Origin: Acanthornis magna
Lineage: Eukaryota > Chordata > Aves > Passeriformes > Acanthizidae
NCBI GenBank assembly: GCA_036785705.1
Contig: JAWUZG010001067.1
Span: forward strand, 26,814-90,813
Length of the DNA: 64,000 bases
Direction: 5' to 3'
Numbering within the stretch: position 1 is the first letter of the stretch; every line of letters begins with the position of its first letter. Shown in pieces: positions 12,701 through 22,108 of the stretch. A program made the position numbers and the translations under genes. The notes beneath the pieces were generated by a model that worked only from the letters and a program-made list of their open reading frames with translations, was not told the DNA's origin and did not search any database.

Positions 12701-15700
12701 GGTCCTGGGGGGGGTCCTGAGGGGTTTTTTGGGGGGTCCTGGGGGATTTGGGGGGTCGTGGAAGGGATTTGGGGGGTCCTGGGGGGGTCCTGGGGGGAAT
12801 TTGGGGGGTCCTGGGGGGATTTGGGGGGATTTGGGGAGGTTTTTGGGGGGATTTGGGGGGTCCTGGGAGGGTCCTGAGGGGGTTTTTGGGGGGTCCTGGG
12901 GGGGTTTGGGGGGGTCCCCGGGGGATTTGGTGGGTCCTGGGGGGGTCCTGGGGGGGCCTGGGGGGATTTGGGGGGTCCTGGAACGGATTGGGGGGTCCCG
13001 GGGGGGTTTGGGGGGTCCTGGGGGTGATCTGGGGAGGTTTTTGGGGGGGGTCCTGGGGGGGTCCTAGGGGGGTCCTGAGGGGATTTGGGGGGTCCTGGGG
13101 GGGTCCTGGGGGGATTTGGGGGGGCCTGGGGGGGTCCTGGGGGGATTTGGGGGTCCTGGGGGTTTGGGGGAAAATTGAGGGGATTTGGAGTGGGTTGGGG
13201 AGGTTTTTGGGGGGTCCTGGGGGGATTTGGGGCTCCTGGGGGAGTCCTGAGGGGGTTCAGGGGTCCTGGGGGGGGTTTGGGGGGTCCTGGGGAGAATTTG
13301 GGGGGGATTTAGGGGAGATTTGGGGAGGGTTTGGGGGGATTTGGGGGGTCCTGGGAGGATTGGGGGGGATTTGAGGGGAATATTTTGTGCATATTTTCGG
13401 GGCTATTTTTGGGTTGATTCCGGGCTATTTTCAGGCTATTTTTGGGCTATTTTTGGGCTAATTCCGGGCTATTTTCGGGCTAATTCCAGGCTATTTTCGG
13501 GCTAATTCCGGGCTATTTTCGGGCTAATTTCGGGCTATTTTCGGGCTAATTCCGGGCTATTTTCGGGCTATTTTCGGGCTAATTCCGGGCTATTTTCGGG
13601 CTAATTTCGGGCTATTTTCGGGCTAATTTCGGGCTATTTTTGGGGCGATTCCAGGCTATTTTTGGGTTGATTTCAGGATATTTTCGGGCTAATTCCGGGC
13701 TATTTTGGGGGCGATTCCGGGCTATTCTTTGGTTGTTATCGGGCTAATTTCGGGCTATTTTTGGGTTGATATCGGGCTAATTTCAGGCTATTTTCGGGGC
13801 TATTCCGGGCTAATTCCGAGCTATTTTTGGGTTGATTCCGGGCTATTTTCGGGGCTATTTTCGGGGATATTCCGGGCTAATTCCGGGCTATTTTCGGGCT
13901 AATTCCGGGCTATTTTTGGGCTGATTTTGGGCTAATTCCAGGCGATTTTTGGTTGATTCCGGGCTATTTTCGGGTCGATTCCGGGCTAATCCCGGGCTAT
14001 TTTTGGGTTGATTTCGGGCTAATCCCGGGCTAATTCCGGGCTATTTTCGGGTCGATTCCGGGCTAATCCCGGGCTGATTTCAGACTCATTCCGGCCGTCC
14101 CCGTCCCCTCCCCGCAGGGTGACTCGGGCTCGGCGCTGGCGCTGCCCCCGGAGCTGCTCCCGGGGGGTCCGGGGCTGTTTTGGGATAGTTTGGGATAATT
14201 TCGGGATATTCTGGGATATTTTGGGGATATTTAGCGCATATTCTGGGACATTTTGGGGTAATTTCGGGATATTTTGGTGAATATTTTTGGGAATATTTCG
14301 GGATAACTTTGGGATATTTTCCACATATTTTTGGGGCGACTTCGGAATAATTTCAGGATATTTCAGTGCATATTTACGGAGCTATTTCCGGATAATTTGG
14401 GGCTATGTTTGGGGATATTTCGGGCTATTTTCGGGCTGATTCCGGGCTATTTTCGGACTAATTTAGGGCTATTTTCGGGCTATTTTCGGGCTATTTTCGG
14501 GCTGATTCCGGGCTATTTTTGGGTTGATTCCGGGCCATTTCCGGGCTAATTCCGGGCTATTTTCGGGCTAATTCCGGGCTATTTCCGGGCTGATTCCGGA
14601 CTATTTTCGGGCTAATTTCGGGCTATTTTCGGGGCTATTTTCGGGGCTATTCCGGGCTAATTCCGAGCTATTTTTGGGTTTATTCCGGGCTATTTTCGGG
14701 GCTATTTCAGGCTATTTTTGGGTTGATTTTGGGCTACTTCGGCTATTTTTGGGTTGATTCGGGCTATTTTCAGGCTATTTTCAGGCTATTTTTGGCTATT
14801 TTCGGCTAATTCCGGGCTAATTTCGGGCTAATTCCGGGCTGATTTCGGGCTATTTTTGGGGGTGATTCCGGGCTATTTCGGACTAATTTCGGGCTATTTT
14901 CAGGCTAATTTGGGGCTAATTTCGGGCTATTTTTGGGCTGATTCCGGGCTATTTTTGGGCTGATTTTGGGCTAATCCCGGGCTATTTTTGGGTTGATTTC
15001 GGGCTAATCCCGGCTAATTCCGGGCTATTTTCGGGTCGATTCCGGGCTAATCCCGGGCTGATTTCAGACTCATTCCGGCTCTCCCCGTCCCCTCCCCGCA
15101 GGGTGACTCGGGCTCGGCGCTGGCGCTGCCCCCGGAGCTGCTCCCGGGGGGTCCCGGGGGGGCCCTGCAGCTCCGGGGGGCGCGGAGGGACCTGGGGGGG
15201 CCCTACGAGTGCAGCGTGGACTCGGGGGTGCCGCCCCCCGCCCGCGCCATCGTCAGGCTCATCGTCAGATGTGAGAGGGGCGGGGCTTAACCGGGAGGGG
15301 CGGGGCTTAACCGGGAGGGGCGGGGCTTACCGGAGTGGGCGGGGGTTAATGGGAAAAGGGGCGGGGCTTAATGGGAAAGGGGCGGGGCTAACGGGAAAAG
15401 GGCGGGGCTAAAGGGGGAGGGGCTAATGGGGTGCCGCCCCCGCCCGCGCCATCGTCAGGCTCATCGTCAGATGTGAGAGGGGCGGGGCTTAACTGGAGTG
15501 GGCGGGGTTAATGGGAAAAGGGGCGTGGGCTTAATGGGAAAGGGGCGGGGTTAATGGGAAAAGTGAGGGGCTAAAGGGGGAGGGGGTCAATGGGGTGCCG
15601 CCCCCCGCCCGCGCCATCGTCAGGCTCATCGTCAGATGTGAGAGGGGGCGGGCTAAGGAAAAGGGGCGGGGCTAATGGGAAAGGGGCGGGGCTAATGGGA

Positions 15701-18700
15701 AGGGGAGGGGTTAATGGGAAAGGGGCGGGGCTAACGGAGAAAAGGGCGGGGCTAAAGGGGGAGGAGCTAATGGGGTGCCGCCCCCCCCGCGCCATCGTCA
15801 GGCTCATCGTCAGATGTGAGAGGGGGCGGGCTTAACTGGAGTGGCGGGGTTAATGGAAAAGGGAGGAGCTAAAGGGGGCGGGGCTAAAGGGGAGGGTGGA
15901 CTCGGGGGTGCCGCCCCCGCCCGCGCCATCGTCAGGCTCATCGACAGATGTGAGGGGCGGGGCTTAAAGAGAGGGGGCGGGGCTTAACGTGATGGGCGGG
16001 GCTATTGGGGGAAACGGGCGAGGCCAATGCTAAAGGGGAGGGGCTAAAGGGAAAAGGGGCGGGCCAAGGAGAAATGGAGGGGTCTATGCGGGAGGGATGT
16101 GGCTAAAAGGAGGGGTCAAGGGGGCGGGGCCAAAGAGGGTGTGGCAAGGAAGGGGTTAATGTGGGAGGGGCTAAAATGGGTGGAGCCAAAGGGGAGGAAC
16201 CAATTGTGGGCGTGGCCATAACGGCCACACCCACTCAGTGGTTTAACAGAATCAGCCAATGGCGGCGTCAGCAGGGGGCGCCCTCCCCTTGACCCCACCC
16301 CCTTTTCCTTTCCAGATGGGCCCGAGCTGGAGGAGGAGCTGGGGGCGGGCCATCGCAGGGGGCGGGGCCAGCGCAGGAGGCGGGTGCTGGTCCGGAAGAG
16401 GGCGGAGTCAGCAGAGCTCCGGTGCCGAGCCCGGGGAGTGCCGGGGGTGGAGCTGAGCTGGGAGAGCCTCGGGAAAACCCTGAGCACTGGGGAGCCCGGG
16501 TGAGGCACTGGGACATACTGGGAGGGACTGGAGGGGATTGGGGGGAACTGGAGGGGATTGGGAGGGACTGGGAGGGAGTGGGATTAAACTGGGAGGGACT
16601 GGGGGAGACTGGGAGGGACTGGATTAAACTGGGATGGGATTGGAAGGGACTGGATGGAACTGGGAGGGACTGGGAGGGACTGGACTCAAGCTGGGATGGA
16701 CTGAGGTGGACTGGGATGGACTGGGGGGTTTAGATGGATCAAACTGGGCCAGACTGGCACAAACTGGGATGGACTGGAGAAACTGGGCAAACAGCCACTC
16801 CATCCCAGTCCCTCCCAGTTGGTTCCAGTCCGCCCTGAAATCCATCCCAGTCCTTCCCAGTTTATCCCAGTCCCTCCCAATGCCCTCCCAGTCCATCCCA
16901 GTTCCCTTCCATTCCCCCCGAATCCCTTCCCAGTCACTCCCAGTTGGTCCCAGTCCTTCCCAGTGCTGTCCCAGTTGCTCCCAGTCCATCCCAATCCCTC
17001 CCAGTCCATCCCAGCCCATCCCAGTTCCGTTCCAGTCTATCCCAGTCCCTCCTAGTCCCCCCCAGTCCCGTCCCAGTCACTCCCAGTTGGTCCCCACTCC
17101 CCTTCCAAATCCCTCCCAGTCCTTCCCAGTGCAGTCCCAGTTGCTCCCAGTCCCACCCAATCTCCTCCCAGTCCATCCCAGTCCCTCCCAGTTCATCCAA
17201 TCCCTCCCAGTCCATCCCAGTTTATCTCAGTCCCCTCTCAGGCTATCCCAGTCCATCCCAGTTCACTCCCATTTCCCCCAAATCCTTTCCCACTCCCTCC
17301 TAGTCCTCCCAGTTCCTCCCAGTTCAATCCCAGTCCCTCCCAATCCATCCCAATCCCCTCCCAGTTCCTCCCAGTCCCTCCCAGTTCAATCCCAATCCCC
17401 TCCCAGTTCCTCCCAGTCCCTCCAGTCCATCCCAGTTCCCTCCCATTTCCCCAAATCCTTTCCCAATCCCCTCCCAGTCCCTCCCAGTCCTTCCCAGTGC
17501 CCCCTCATTTGCTCCCAGTCCTTCCCAGTGCCGCCCAATCCCCTCCCAGTCCCTCCCAGTTCAATCCCAATCCCCTCCCAGTTCAATCCCAATCCCTTCC
17601 CAGTCCCTCCCAGTCCCTCCCACTCCCTCCCCACCCCTCTCCTGACCCCCTCCCCCCCCCATACTGGTCCCAGTTCGCAGTTCCAGGAGCTCCAGTGGCG
17701 CGAGGGGCCCTGGACCAGTTCGGTGCTCACCCTCACCAACATCACCGGGGCTCGGCTGCGCCTGCGCCGCCTCTTCCTGCGCGCCCACCCCTCCTCCCAG
17801 TCCTCCCAGTCCGCCCAGTCTGCCCAGTCCCCCCGGCCCCGTTACCGCTACCACAACGAGCCCCCGCCCCCGCCGGACTGGGAGGACTGGGAGGACTGGG
17901 AGAGGCGCAATGGAACCGTGGGAGTCTTCGTGTGTGTGGCCACGAACGAGCGCGGGAGCGTCAGGAGGAGCTTCCGGCTGAGGCTGGCGGGTGGGGCTGG
18001 GGACTGGGGGGACTGGGAGGGACTGGGAGGGGCTGGGAGGGGACTGGGGGGACTGGGAGGACTGGGAGGGACTGGGAGGGGGACTGGGAGGGACTGGGAT
18101 GGACTGGGAGGGATTGGGAGGGGATTGGGATTTACTGGGAGGGACTGGGAGGGGGACTGGGAGGGACTGGGAGGGATTGGGAAGGGACTGGGAGGGGATT
18201 GGGATTGAACCGGGAGGAGACTGGGAGGAACTGGGAGGGGATTGGGATGGATTGGGAGGGACTGGGAGGGACTGGGGGGAACTGGGACAGGATGGGGAGG
18301 GACTGGGTTTGAACTGGGAGGGACTGGGAAGGGATTGGAAGGGAATGGGTGGGGATTGGGAGGACTGGGATGGAGTGGGACAGACTGGGATGGACTGGGA
18401 GGGACTGGGAGTGGACTGGGAGGGATTGGGGGGAACTGGGACAGGATTGGGAGGGACTGGGTTTGAACTGGGAGGGATTGGGAGGGGATTGGGAGGCTAC
18501 TGGGAGCACTGGGATTATAGTGGGAGGGCTTGTGGAGGCACTGGGAGGATACTGGGAGCACTGGATTATACTGGGAGGGTTTGGGGAGACACTGCGAGCA
18601 TACTGGGAGGCACTGGGAGCATACTGGGAGCACTGGGATCATCTCCCCCCTCCCCAGACCGGCCGGACCCCCCCCGGGCCCTGCGGCTCTCGGGGGTCTC

Positions 18701-21271
18701 GGGGACCTCCCTGAGCCTCGAGTGGAGCCCTGGCTTCAATGGGGGCCTCCCGCAGCACTTCCTGATCCGGTAGGGGGCGCCTTCTCCCTCCCCGACCCAT
18801 TTCCGGTTCGCGTGACGTCTCTTCCGGCCCTCCCACAGCTATTTGCATTCAACCCGCATACATTTCAGGCCCTCACACACTCACTTCCCGGTCCATCCCC
18901 GCACACTTCCGGTCCACCCACACTAATTTCTATTCAATCCGCACTCACTTCCGGTCCCCACACACTCACTTCCGGTCCATCCGCACACACTTCCGGTCCA
19001 CCCCCAGAAATTTGTATTCAATCCACATACATTTCTGGTCCCCACACACTTCCGGTCAGAGCCAGAGCAACTTCCGGTCCACCCGCATTCATTTTCGGGC
19101 CCCTGACCAGTTCGCTGCGGCACTTCCGGGTCCCCAGCACTGCCCCTCCCCCATTGTACCGCTCCGACCCCGCCCACTTCCGCCCCGCCCCCGTTTCACT
19201 TCGCCCCCTCCCCCAGCGCGGAAGCCCCGGGACGCCCCCTCCCCCACCCGCCGCTCTCGTCACTTCCGGTTTCTCCCTCACGGTGAGCGGACTCCTCCCG
19301 GCCACGCCCTATGACGTCACCGTTCGTGCTCGCAACGCCCGCGGCGACAGCGCCCCCGCGCGGCTGAGGGCGGAAACTTCCGGTAAGGACCGGAAAATTG
19401 GTGGAAATGGGGGGGGCGGAAGTGGGCGGGGCCTGGGGATGACGTCAGAGCGTTTAGCAGGACTGAAATCGCCACCGGATGTGGTCCGGGGTTGACTTCC
19501 GGTTCTTAACGAAAGTTGTGCTTTGGTGTGGGGGGAGAGCTGAGAACCGGATGTGCCCGGCAGCGGAACCGGAAATGGAATGGGGGAAGGGCCGGAAGTG
19601 GGTGGGGCTAGGCCGGAAATGGGGTGGGGAAAGGACCGGAAGTGCGGTGAGGACAGGCCGGAAGTCGCGGCCTTTGGCATCGGAAATTGGGGTGAAAATG
19701 GGAAGTGCAACCGGAAGTCTTAGCATTACCGGAAGTGGGGATAGAACCGGGAAAAGCGGGAAACATGGCGGGGGGGTGGGCGTGACCGGAAGATTAAAAC
19801 ACGATAAGATCGGACAAGGAGGCCAACGGAAGTGACATAAAACCTGACCGGAAATGCTGCACTTTACCCCTCCCTCAGCCCTTCCGAGGCCTCGCCCCCG
19901 CGCGGGAGGAGCCGCCGGCAGCGCCCCCTGGCGGCGCGGAGGACTCGGCCCCGCCCGTCCTGGTGGGGGGCGCTCAGTGCTCTCGGGGGGCTCCTCCTGC
20001 CTGCCCTGGGGGGGGCGCTCTGCTACTTCCGGTTTCGGCGGAAGCTCCACCCCCTGGCGGCCACGGCCGCGTCTGAGAAGGTGAGGGGGGGAGGGGCAAG
20101 GTTGGGTGGGGGGAGGGGCTTTTTGGGGTGGGGGAGGGGCTTTTTGGGGTGGGGGAGGGGCTTTTTAAGGTATGAAATGTGGTGGGGTTTGGGGATTTTT
20201 TGGGGTGGGGGAGGGGCCGTTTTGGGGATGAAAGAGGGGAGGGGCTTGGGGTGGGGGAGGGGCACTTCTGGGGTGGGGGAGGGGAATTTCTCGTGGGGGA
20301 GGAGCCATTTCAGGGTGGGGGAGGGGCGGCTTTAGGATGGGGGAGGGGCAATTGGAAGAACAATTCCGGGTGGGGGAGGGGCGTTTTAAAGAGAGGGAGG
20401 AGCCATTTCAGGGTGGGGGAGGGGCGGCTTTAGGATGGGGGAGGGGCAATTGGAAGGCCAATTTCGGGTGGGGGAGGGGCGTTCTGAAGGTGGGGGAGGG
20501 GATTTTTAGGGAGAGGCTTTTTGGTGGGGGGAGGGGCAGTTAATGGGCGGGGTCTGACCCCGCCCCGCCCCTCCCCCACCCCCAGCCCAGCTCCGAAGGC
20601 TCCCCAGCAGAGGCTCCGCCCCCTGGGAGCTCCCCAAAGGTGAGTGTGGGGGGAGGGGCGGGGGAGGGGTAGGGGCAGTGCCCATCCCCCACCCCTCACC
20701 TGCGGCCCCGCCCCTCCCCCCCCAGGTGTGGAGCCTCACCCGTACGAGGAGGTGGAGCCGTGGGGGGGCTACGAGGAGGTGAGGGGGAGGGGGCTTGGGG
20801 GGTGGGGGAGGGGCTTGGGGGGGGTGGGGGAGGGGCTTGGGGTGGGGGAGGGGCTTGGGGGGGGCGGGGGAGGGGCTTGGGGGGGAGCGGCTGAAAGGCC
20901 ATCCGGGGTGGGGGAGGGGCTGGGGGAGGAGCCCAATGGTGGGGGAAGGGGTGGGGGGAGGAGCAGATTTGGGCTTCGGGTGGGGGAGGGGCAATGGGAG
21001 GGGTCTTGGGGTGGGGGAGGGGTACGAATGGAGTGGGGGAGGGGCCTGAGGTGGGGGAGGGGCAGTAGGCGGTGATTTGGTGAGGGGGGGAGGGGCAGAG
21101 GAGTAGGCCCCTGATGTGGGGGAGGGGCCCCAGGAGGTGGGGGAGGGGCAATTGGTGGGTGGGGGAGGGGCTGGAGGGGCACGTGGGGTCCCCCGACCCT
21201 TCCCCCACCCTCCCCTCCCCCCCCAGGTTCCCCCGGAGCCTCTCGTGACCCCCCAGGGGGAGCTCGTCTGA
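561..21271 (+). CDS. NPHS1: Nephrin, 3' part (13 exons, Ig6 to C-terminus)
   Basis: Nephrin is an immunoglobulin-superfamily adhesion receptor of the podocyte slit diaphragm; its cytoplasmic tail signals through Nck and podocin. Exons: 561-733, 2404-2541, 4194-4334, 11510-11631, 15102-15270, 16316-16499, 17674-17990, 18658-18769, about 19225-19382, 19879-20080, 20591-20639, 20726-20778, 21227-21271. Phases agree at every junction except 19382/19879. In order they give the end of Ig6 (RVTCRAW), Ig7 (ANVTRAD then LSCRSAEG), Ig8 (QLQCEAEG, then YECSVDSGVPPPAR), the last Ig (AELRCRARGVPG, FVCVATNERG), FN3 (RPDPPRALRL, GFNGGLPQ), a hydrophobic membrane segment, and a tail ending GELV. The segment order and many residues match mammalian nephrin. 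Ig1 to mid-Ig6 and the signal peptide lie left of the window. The tail is about 70 residues, roughly half the mammalian one. Introns are almost wholly tandem repeats. Confidence 0.9.
740..1640 (+). repeat. ACTGGGAGGG plus GTTTTGGGGTGAAAAATG composite array
   Basis: Units of about 110-170 bases: ACTGGGAGGG runs, AGAAAACGCGG, GTTTTGGGGTGAAAAATGGG, GGACTGGTTTATACTGGGA. The same composite occurs in CTU1 and RBM42 introns. Confidence 0.85.
1641..2403 (+). repeat. ACTGGTCTGA array carrying four Ig7 exon-start copies
   Basis: AACTGGTCC / GTTATACTGGTC repeats, with exon-edge copies at 1734, 1920, 2074 and 2229, each from ggttccag through about GAGGCCTCGCTGG. Confidence 0.8.
2404..2541 (+). CDS. NPHS1: NPHS1 exon: first half of Ig7
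   Basis: Acceptor ggttccag before 2404 and donor gtactg after 2541. Reads APVLTAGPSPVVVPEGSEAS, then PPPESCTWSVRGRGISP. Four upstream partial copies of its 5' edge (1734, 1920, 2074, 2229) each keep the acceptor but lose the coding match after about 70 bases, so 2404 is taken as the true exon. Confidence 0.8.
2542..4130 (+). repeat. ACTGGGATGAACTGGGAGTC minisatellite
   Basis: 10-11 base ACTGGGA-type units over the whole Ig7 internal intron; G-rich in sense strand throughout. Confidence 0.85.
4194..4334 (+). CDS. NPHS1: NPHS1 exon: second half of Ig7
   Basis: Acceptor cccccag before 4194; donor gtccgg after 4334. Reads GSPRFRLSPGGALVIANVTR, then APYRLSCRSAEGVASADVTL. Matches human nephrin [20 protein letters not shown] closely. 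Phases 1/1 fit both neighbours. Confidence 0.88.
4340..7480 (+). repeat. GAAATTATCCC 11-bp satellite-like array
   Basis: About 285 units of 11 bases with TACCCC, TCATCC and TTATCCT variants; contains a roughly 718-base internal duplication (the TTAGTCTGAAATTACCCTAA variant at 5765 and 6483). Confidence 0.9.
7490..11509 (+). repeat. C-rich higher-order repeat with eight Ig8 exon-start copies
   Basis: AAATCCCCCCAGGACCCCC units nested in an approximately 1,183-base higher-order repeat. Exon-start copies begin at 7553, about 7769, 8114, 8790, 9300, 9973, 10482 and 11156. Confidence 0.85.
11510..11631 (+). CDS. NPHS1: NPHS1 exon: first half of Ig8
   Basis: Acceptor cccccccag and donor gtgagg. 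Reads PPSIVRAPDPVVVDEGGEGQ, then LQCEAEGSPLPPGSLRWGRL. Eight partial upstream copies of the 5' edge (from 7553) carry PPSIVRAP and then run into repeat; only this copy carries the cysteine strand. Confidence 0.85.
11640..13370 (+). repeat. G-rich GGGGGGTCCTGGGGGGATTT array
   Basis: Exact reverse complement in motif to the array before the same exon. Long G runs every few bases; strong G-quadruplex potential on the coding strand. Confidence 0.88.
13380..15085 (+). repeat. GGGCTATTTTCGGGCTAATTCC array
   Basis: About 22-base unit. Interrupted at 14118-14172 by a partial copy of the next exon's start with its acceptor. Confidence 0.85.
15102..15270 (+). CDS. NPHS1: NPHS1 exon: second half of Ig8
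   Basis: Acceptor ccccgcag, donor gtgagagg. Reads DSGSALALPPELLPGGPGG, then YECSVDSGVPPPARAIVRLI; human has [20 protein letters not shown]. One partial 5'-edge copy lies upstream (14118) and four 3'-edge copies downstream. Confidence 0.88.
15275..16255 (+). repeat. GGGGCGGGGCTTAA array with four exon-end copies
   Basis: Sp1-type GC boxes in tandem. Copies of the exon end CATCGTCAGGCTCATCGTCAG with donor end at 15472, 15637, 15815 and 15949. Confidence 0.82.
16316..16499 (+). CDS. NPHS1: NPHS1 exon: first half of last Ig
   Basis: Acceptor ctttccag, donor gtgagg. Completes a tyrosine codon with the previous exon, then GPELEEELG, an Arg-rich patch, and AELRCRARGVPGVELSWESL; human has ATLHCRARGVPNIVFTW. 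Ends with two bases that join the T at 17674. Confidence 0.86.
16500..17640 (+). repeat. Self-complementary intron: ACTGGGAGGG then CCCAGTCCCTCC
   Basis: 16500-16780 is G-rich, 16797-17640 is its C-rich reverse complement. The intron can fold on itself. Confidence 0.85.
17674..17990 (+). CDS. NPHS1: NPHS1 exon: second half of last Ig, with low-complexity insertion
   Basis: Acceptor ggtcccag, donor gtgggg. Reads SSVLTLTNITGARLRL, then an insertion of about 45 residues relative to human (Ser/Gln run, YRYHNEPPPPP, DWE repeats), then FVCVATNERGSVRRSFRL. The insertion DNA contains the same CCCAGTC and GACTGGGAG motifs that make up the flanking introns. Confidence 0.83.
17995..18645 (+). repeat. 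ACTGGGAGGG minisatellite after the last-Ig exon
   Basis: 10-base unit with GATTGGGAGG variants; follows the donor directly. Confidence 0.87.
18658..18769 (+). CDS. NPHS1: NPHS1 exon: FN3 domain, first half
   Basis: Acceptor ctccccag, donor gtaggg. Reads DRPDPPRALRLSGVSG, then LSLEWSPGFNGGLPQHFLIR. Human equivalent is RPDPPSGLKV and [20 protein letters not shown], so assignment is secure. Confidence 0.9.
18795..19870. repeat. ACTTCCGG / CCGGAAGT array on both sides of FN3 exon
   Basis: About ten ACTTCCGGTC units before the exon (18795-19215) and about fifteen CCGGAAGT/CCGGAAAT units in opposite orientation after it (19380-19860). The motif is the high-affinity ETS/GABPA site. Confidence 0.75.
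19225..19382 (+). CDS. NPHS1: NPHS1 exon: FN3 domain, second half
   Basis: Reads AALVTSGFSLTVSGLLPATP, then YDVTVRARNARGDSAPARL; donor gtaaggacc. Two acceptors are possible, after 19216 and after 19224. Only the second keeps frame with the previous exon (CG plus C). The end phase (one base) does not fit the membrane exon. Confidence 0.75.
19879..20080 (+). CDS. NPHS1: NPHS1 exon: membrane segment
   Basis: Acceptor ccctcag, donor gtgagg. One frame gives WWGALSALGGLLLPALGGAL followed by CYFRFRRKLHPLAATASEK, matching human FALGGLLLL and RRLRRLAEGISEK. The frame needs two bases from the previous exon, which supplies one: either a short exon is missed or there is a one-base error, possibly in one of several G runs. 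Confidence 0.75.
20591..20639 (+). CDS. NPHS1: NPHS1 exon: cytoplasmic tail, first small exon
   Basis: Tandem acceptors at 20585 and 20590 (cccagcccag). Use of the second gives LRRLPSRGSAPWELPK and keeps frame with the next exon; the first gives a 54-base exon that would break it. Donor gtgagtg. Confidence 0.6.
20726..20778 (+). CDS. NPHS1: NPHS1 exon: tail with YEEV motifs
   Basis: Acceptor cccccccag, donor gtgagg. Reads GVEPHPYEEVEPWGGYEE; the next exon starts with V, so two Tyr-Glu-Glu-Val motifs arise. These resemble the YDEV tyrosines of mammalian nephrin that bind the Nck SH2 domain after Fyn phosphorylation. Confidence 0.75.
21227..21271 (+). CDS. NPHS1: NPHS1 terminal coding exon
   Basis: Acceptor ccccccag, reads VPPEPLVTPQGELV then TGA. 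Human nephrin ends LPFELRGHLV, so the C-terminus is preserved. A polyadenylation signal follows 35 bases later. Confidence 0.78.
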   Translation, partial: VPPEPLVTPQGELV

Positions 21272-21305
21272 GGGGGAGGGGCCTCGGACACAAGCCACGC
21301 CCACA

Positions 21306-21311
21306 AATAAA
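21306..21311 (+). terminator. NPHS1 polyadenylation signal
   Basis: AATAAA, 35 bases after the nephrin stop codon, inside ccacaaataaacc. No other AATAAA is close by. Confidence 0.75.
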
Positions 21312-21364
21312 CCACACCCCAAAGGGGGGAGGAGCTTCCTTGGATCTGTGTCGTCATGGGGAAT

Positions 21365-21985
21365 GGCCATGCTCCCTCCCAGTTCAAACCAGTCCCTCCC
21401 AGTTCCCCCAATTCCATCCTAGTCCTTCCCAGTTAGTCCCAGTTCAATCCCAGTTCTCTCCCAGTCCCTCCCAATTGCTCCCAGTCTGTCCCAGTCCAGT
21501 CCCTCCCAGTTCCCCCCAATCCCTCCCACTCCATCCAAATGTGTCACAGTCGCTCCCAGTTCTTCCCAGTCTGTCCCAGTCCATCCCAGTTCCCTCCCAG
21601 TCCCTCTCAGTGTGCCCCACTGTCCTCCCAGTTCTCTCCCACTCTATCCAGTGTGTTCCAGTAGCTCCCAGTTCGTCCCAGTCCCTCCCAATCCCCTCCC
21701 AGTCCCTCCCAGTCCCCTCCCAGTCCATCCCAGTTCCTCCCAGTCCCCCCCCAATCCCCTCCCAGTGTCCTCCAGTTCATCCCAGTGTGTCCCAGTCCAT
21801 CCCAGTTCTCTCCCAGTCGCTCCCAGTCTGTCCTAGTCCATCCCAGTTCCCTTCCAGTCCCTCCCAGTCCCCCCCACTCACACCCCAACACTCCATACAG
21901 CCCTAAAATCTCCTTTATTGCCATCCCAATCCCTCCCAGTTCCCTCCCAGTCCCTCCCAGTCCCTCCCAGTTCATCCCAGTGCTC
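21365..21985. repeat. CCCAGTCCCTCC minisatellite between NPHS1 and RBM42
   Basis: Fills the whole convergent intergenic space including the RBM42 3' untranslated region around its polyadenylation signal. No gene seen. Confidence 0.85.
21914..21919 (-). terminator. RBM42 polyadenylation signal
   Basis: TTTATT on the plus strand is AATAAA on the minus strand, 77 bases past the RBM42 stop. The signal faces that of nephrin about 600 bases away: the two genes converge tail to tail. Confidence 0.75.
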
Positions 21986-21995
21986 CCAATCGGGG

Positions 21996-22108
21996 TCATC
22001 TCAGACCCAGTTTCTTTTTCTCGCGCTGTTTGCGCCTCACGACCTCCAGGTTCCGGTCCTTCCATTGGCTCTTGCGCAGCTTGATGGGACGGCTACCCAC
22101 GTACTTGC
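21996..22108 (-). CDS. RBM42: RBM42 exon 10, C-terminus
   Basis: Acceptor cccgcag. Reads KYVGSRPIKLRKSQWKDRNL, then EVVRRKQREKKKLGLR and TGA at 21998-21996. Near-identical to human KYVGSRPIKLRKSMWKDRNL. Confidence 0.93.

Larger units (their letters stand above)
20081..21200 (+). repeat. GTGGGGGAGGGGC minisatellite in three nephrin tail introns
   Basis: 13-base core with variable TTTT or CTTGG spacers in introns 20081-20590, 20640-20725 and 20779-21200. The same core fills the TYROBP introns. Confidence 0.85.
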
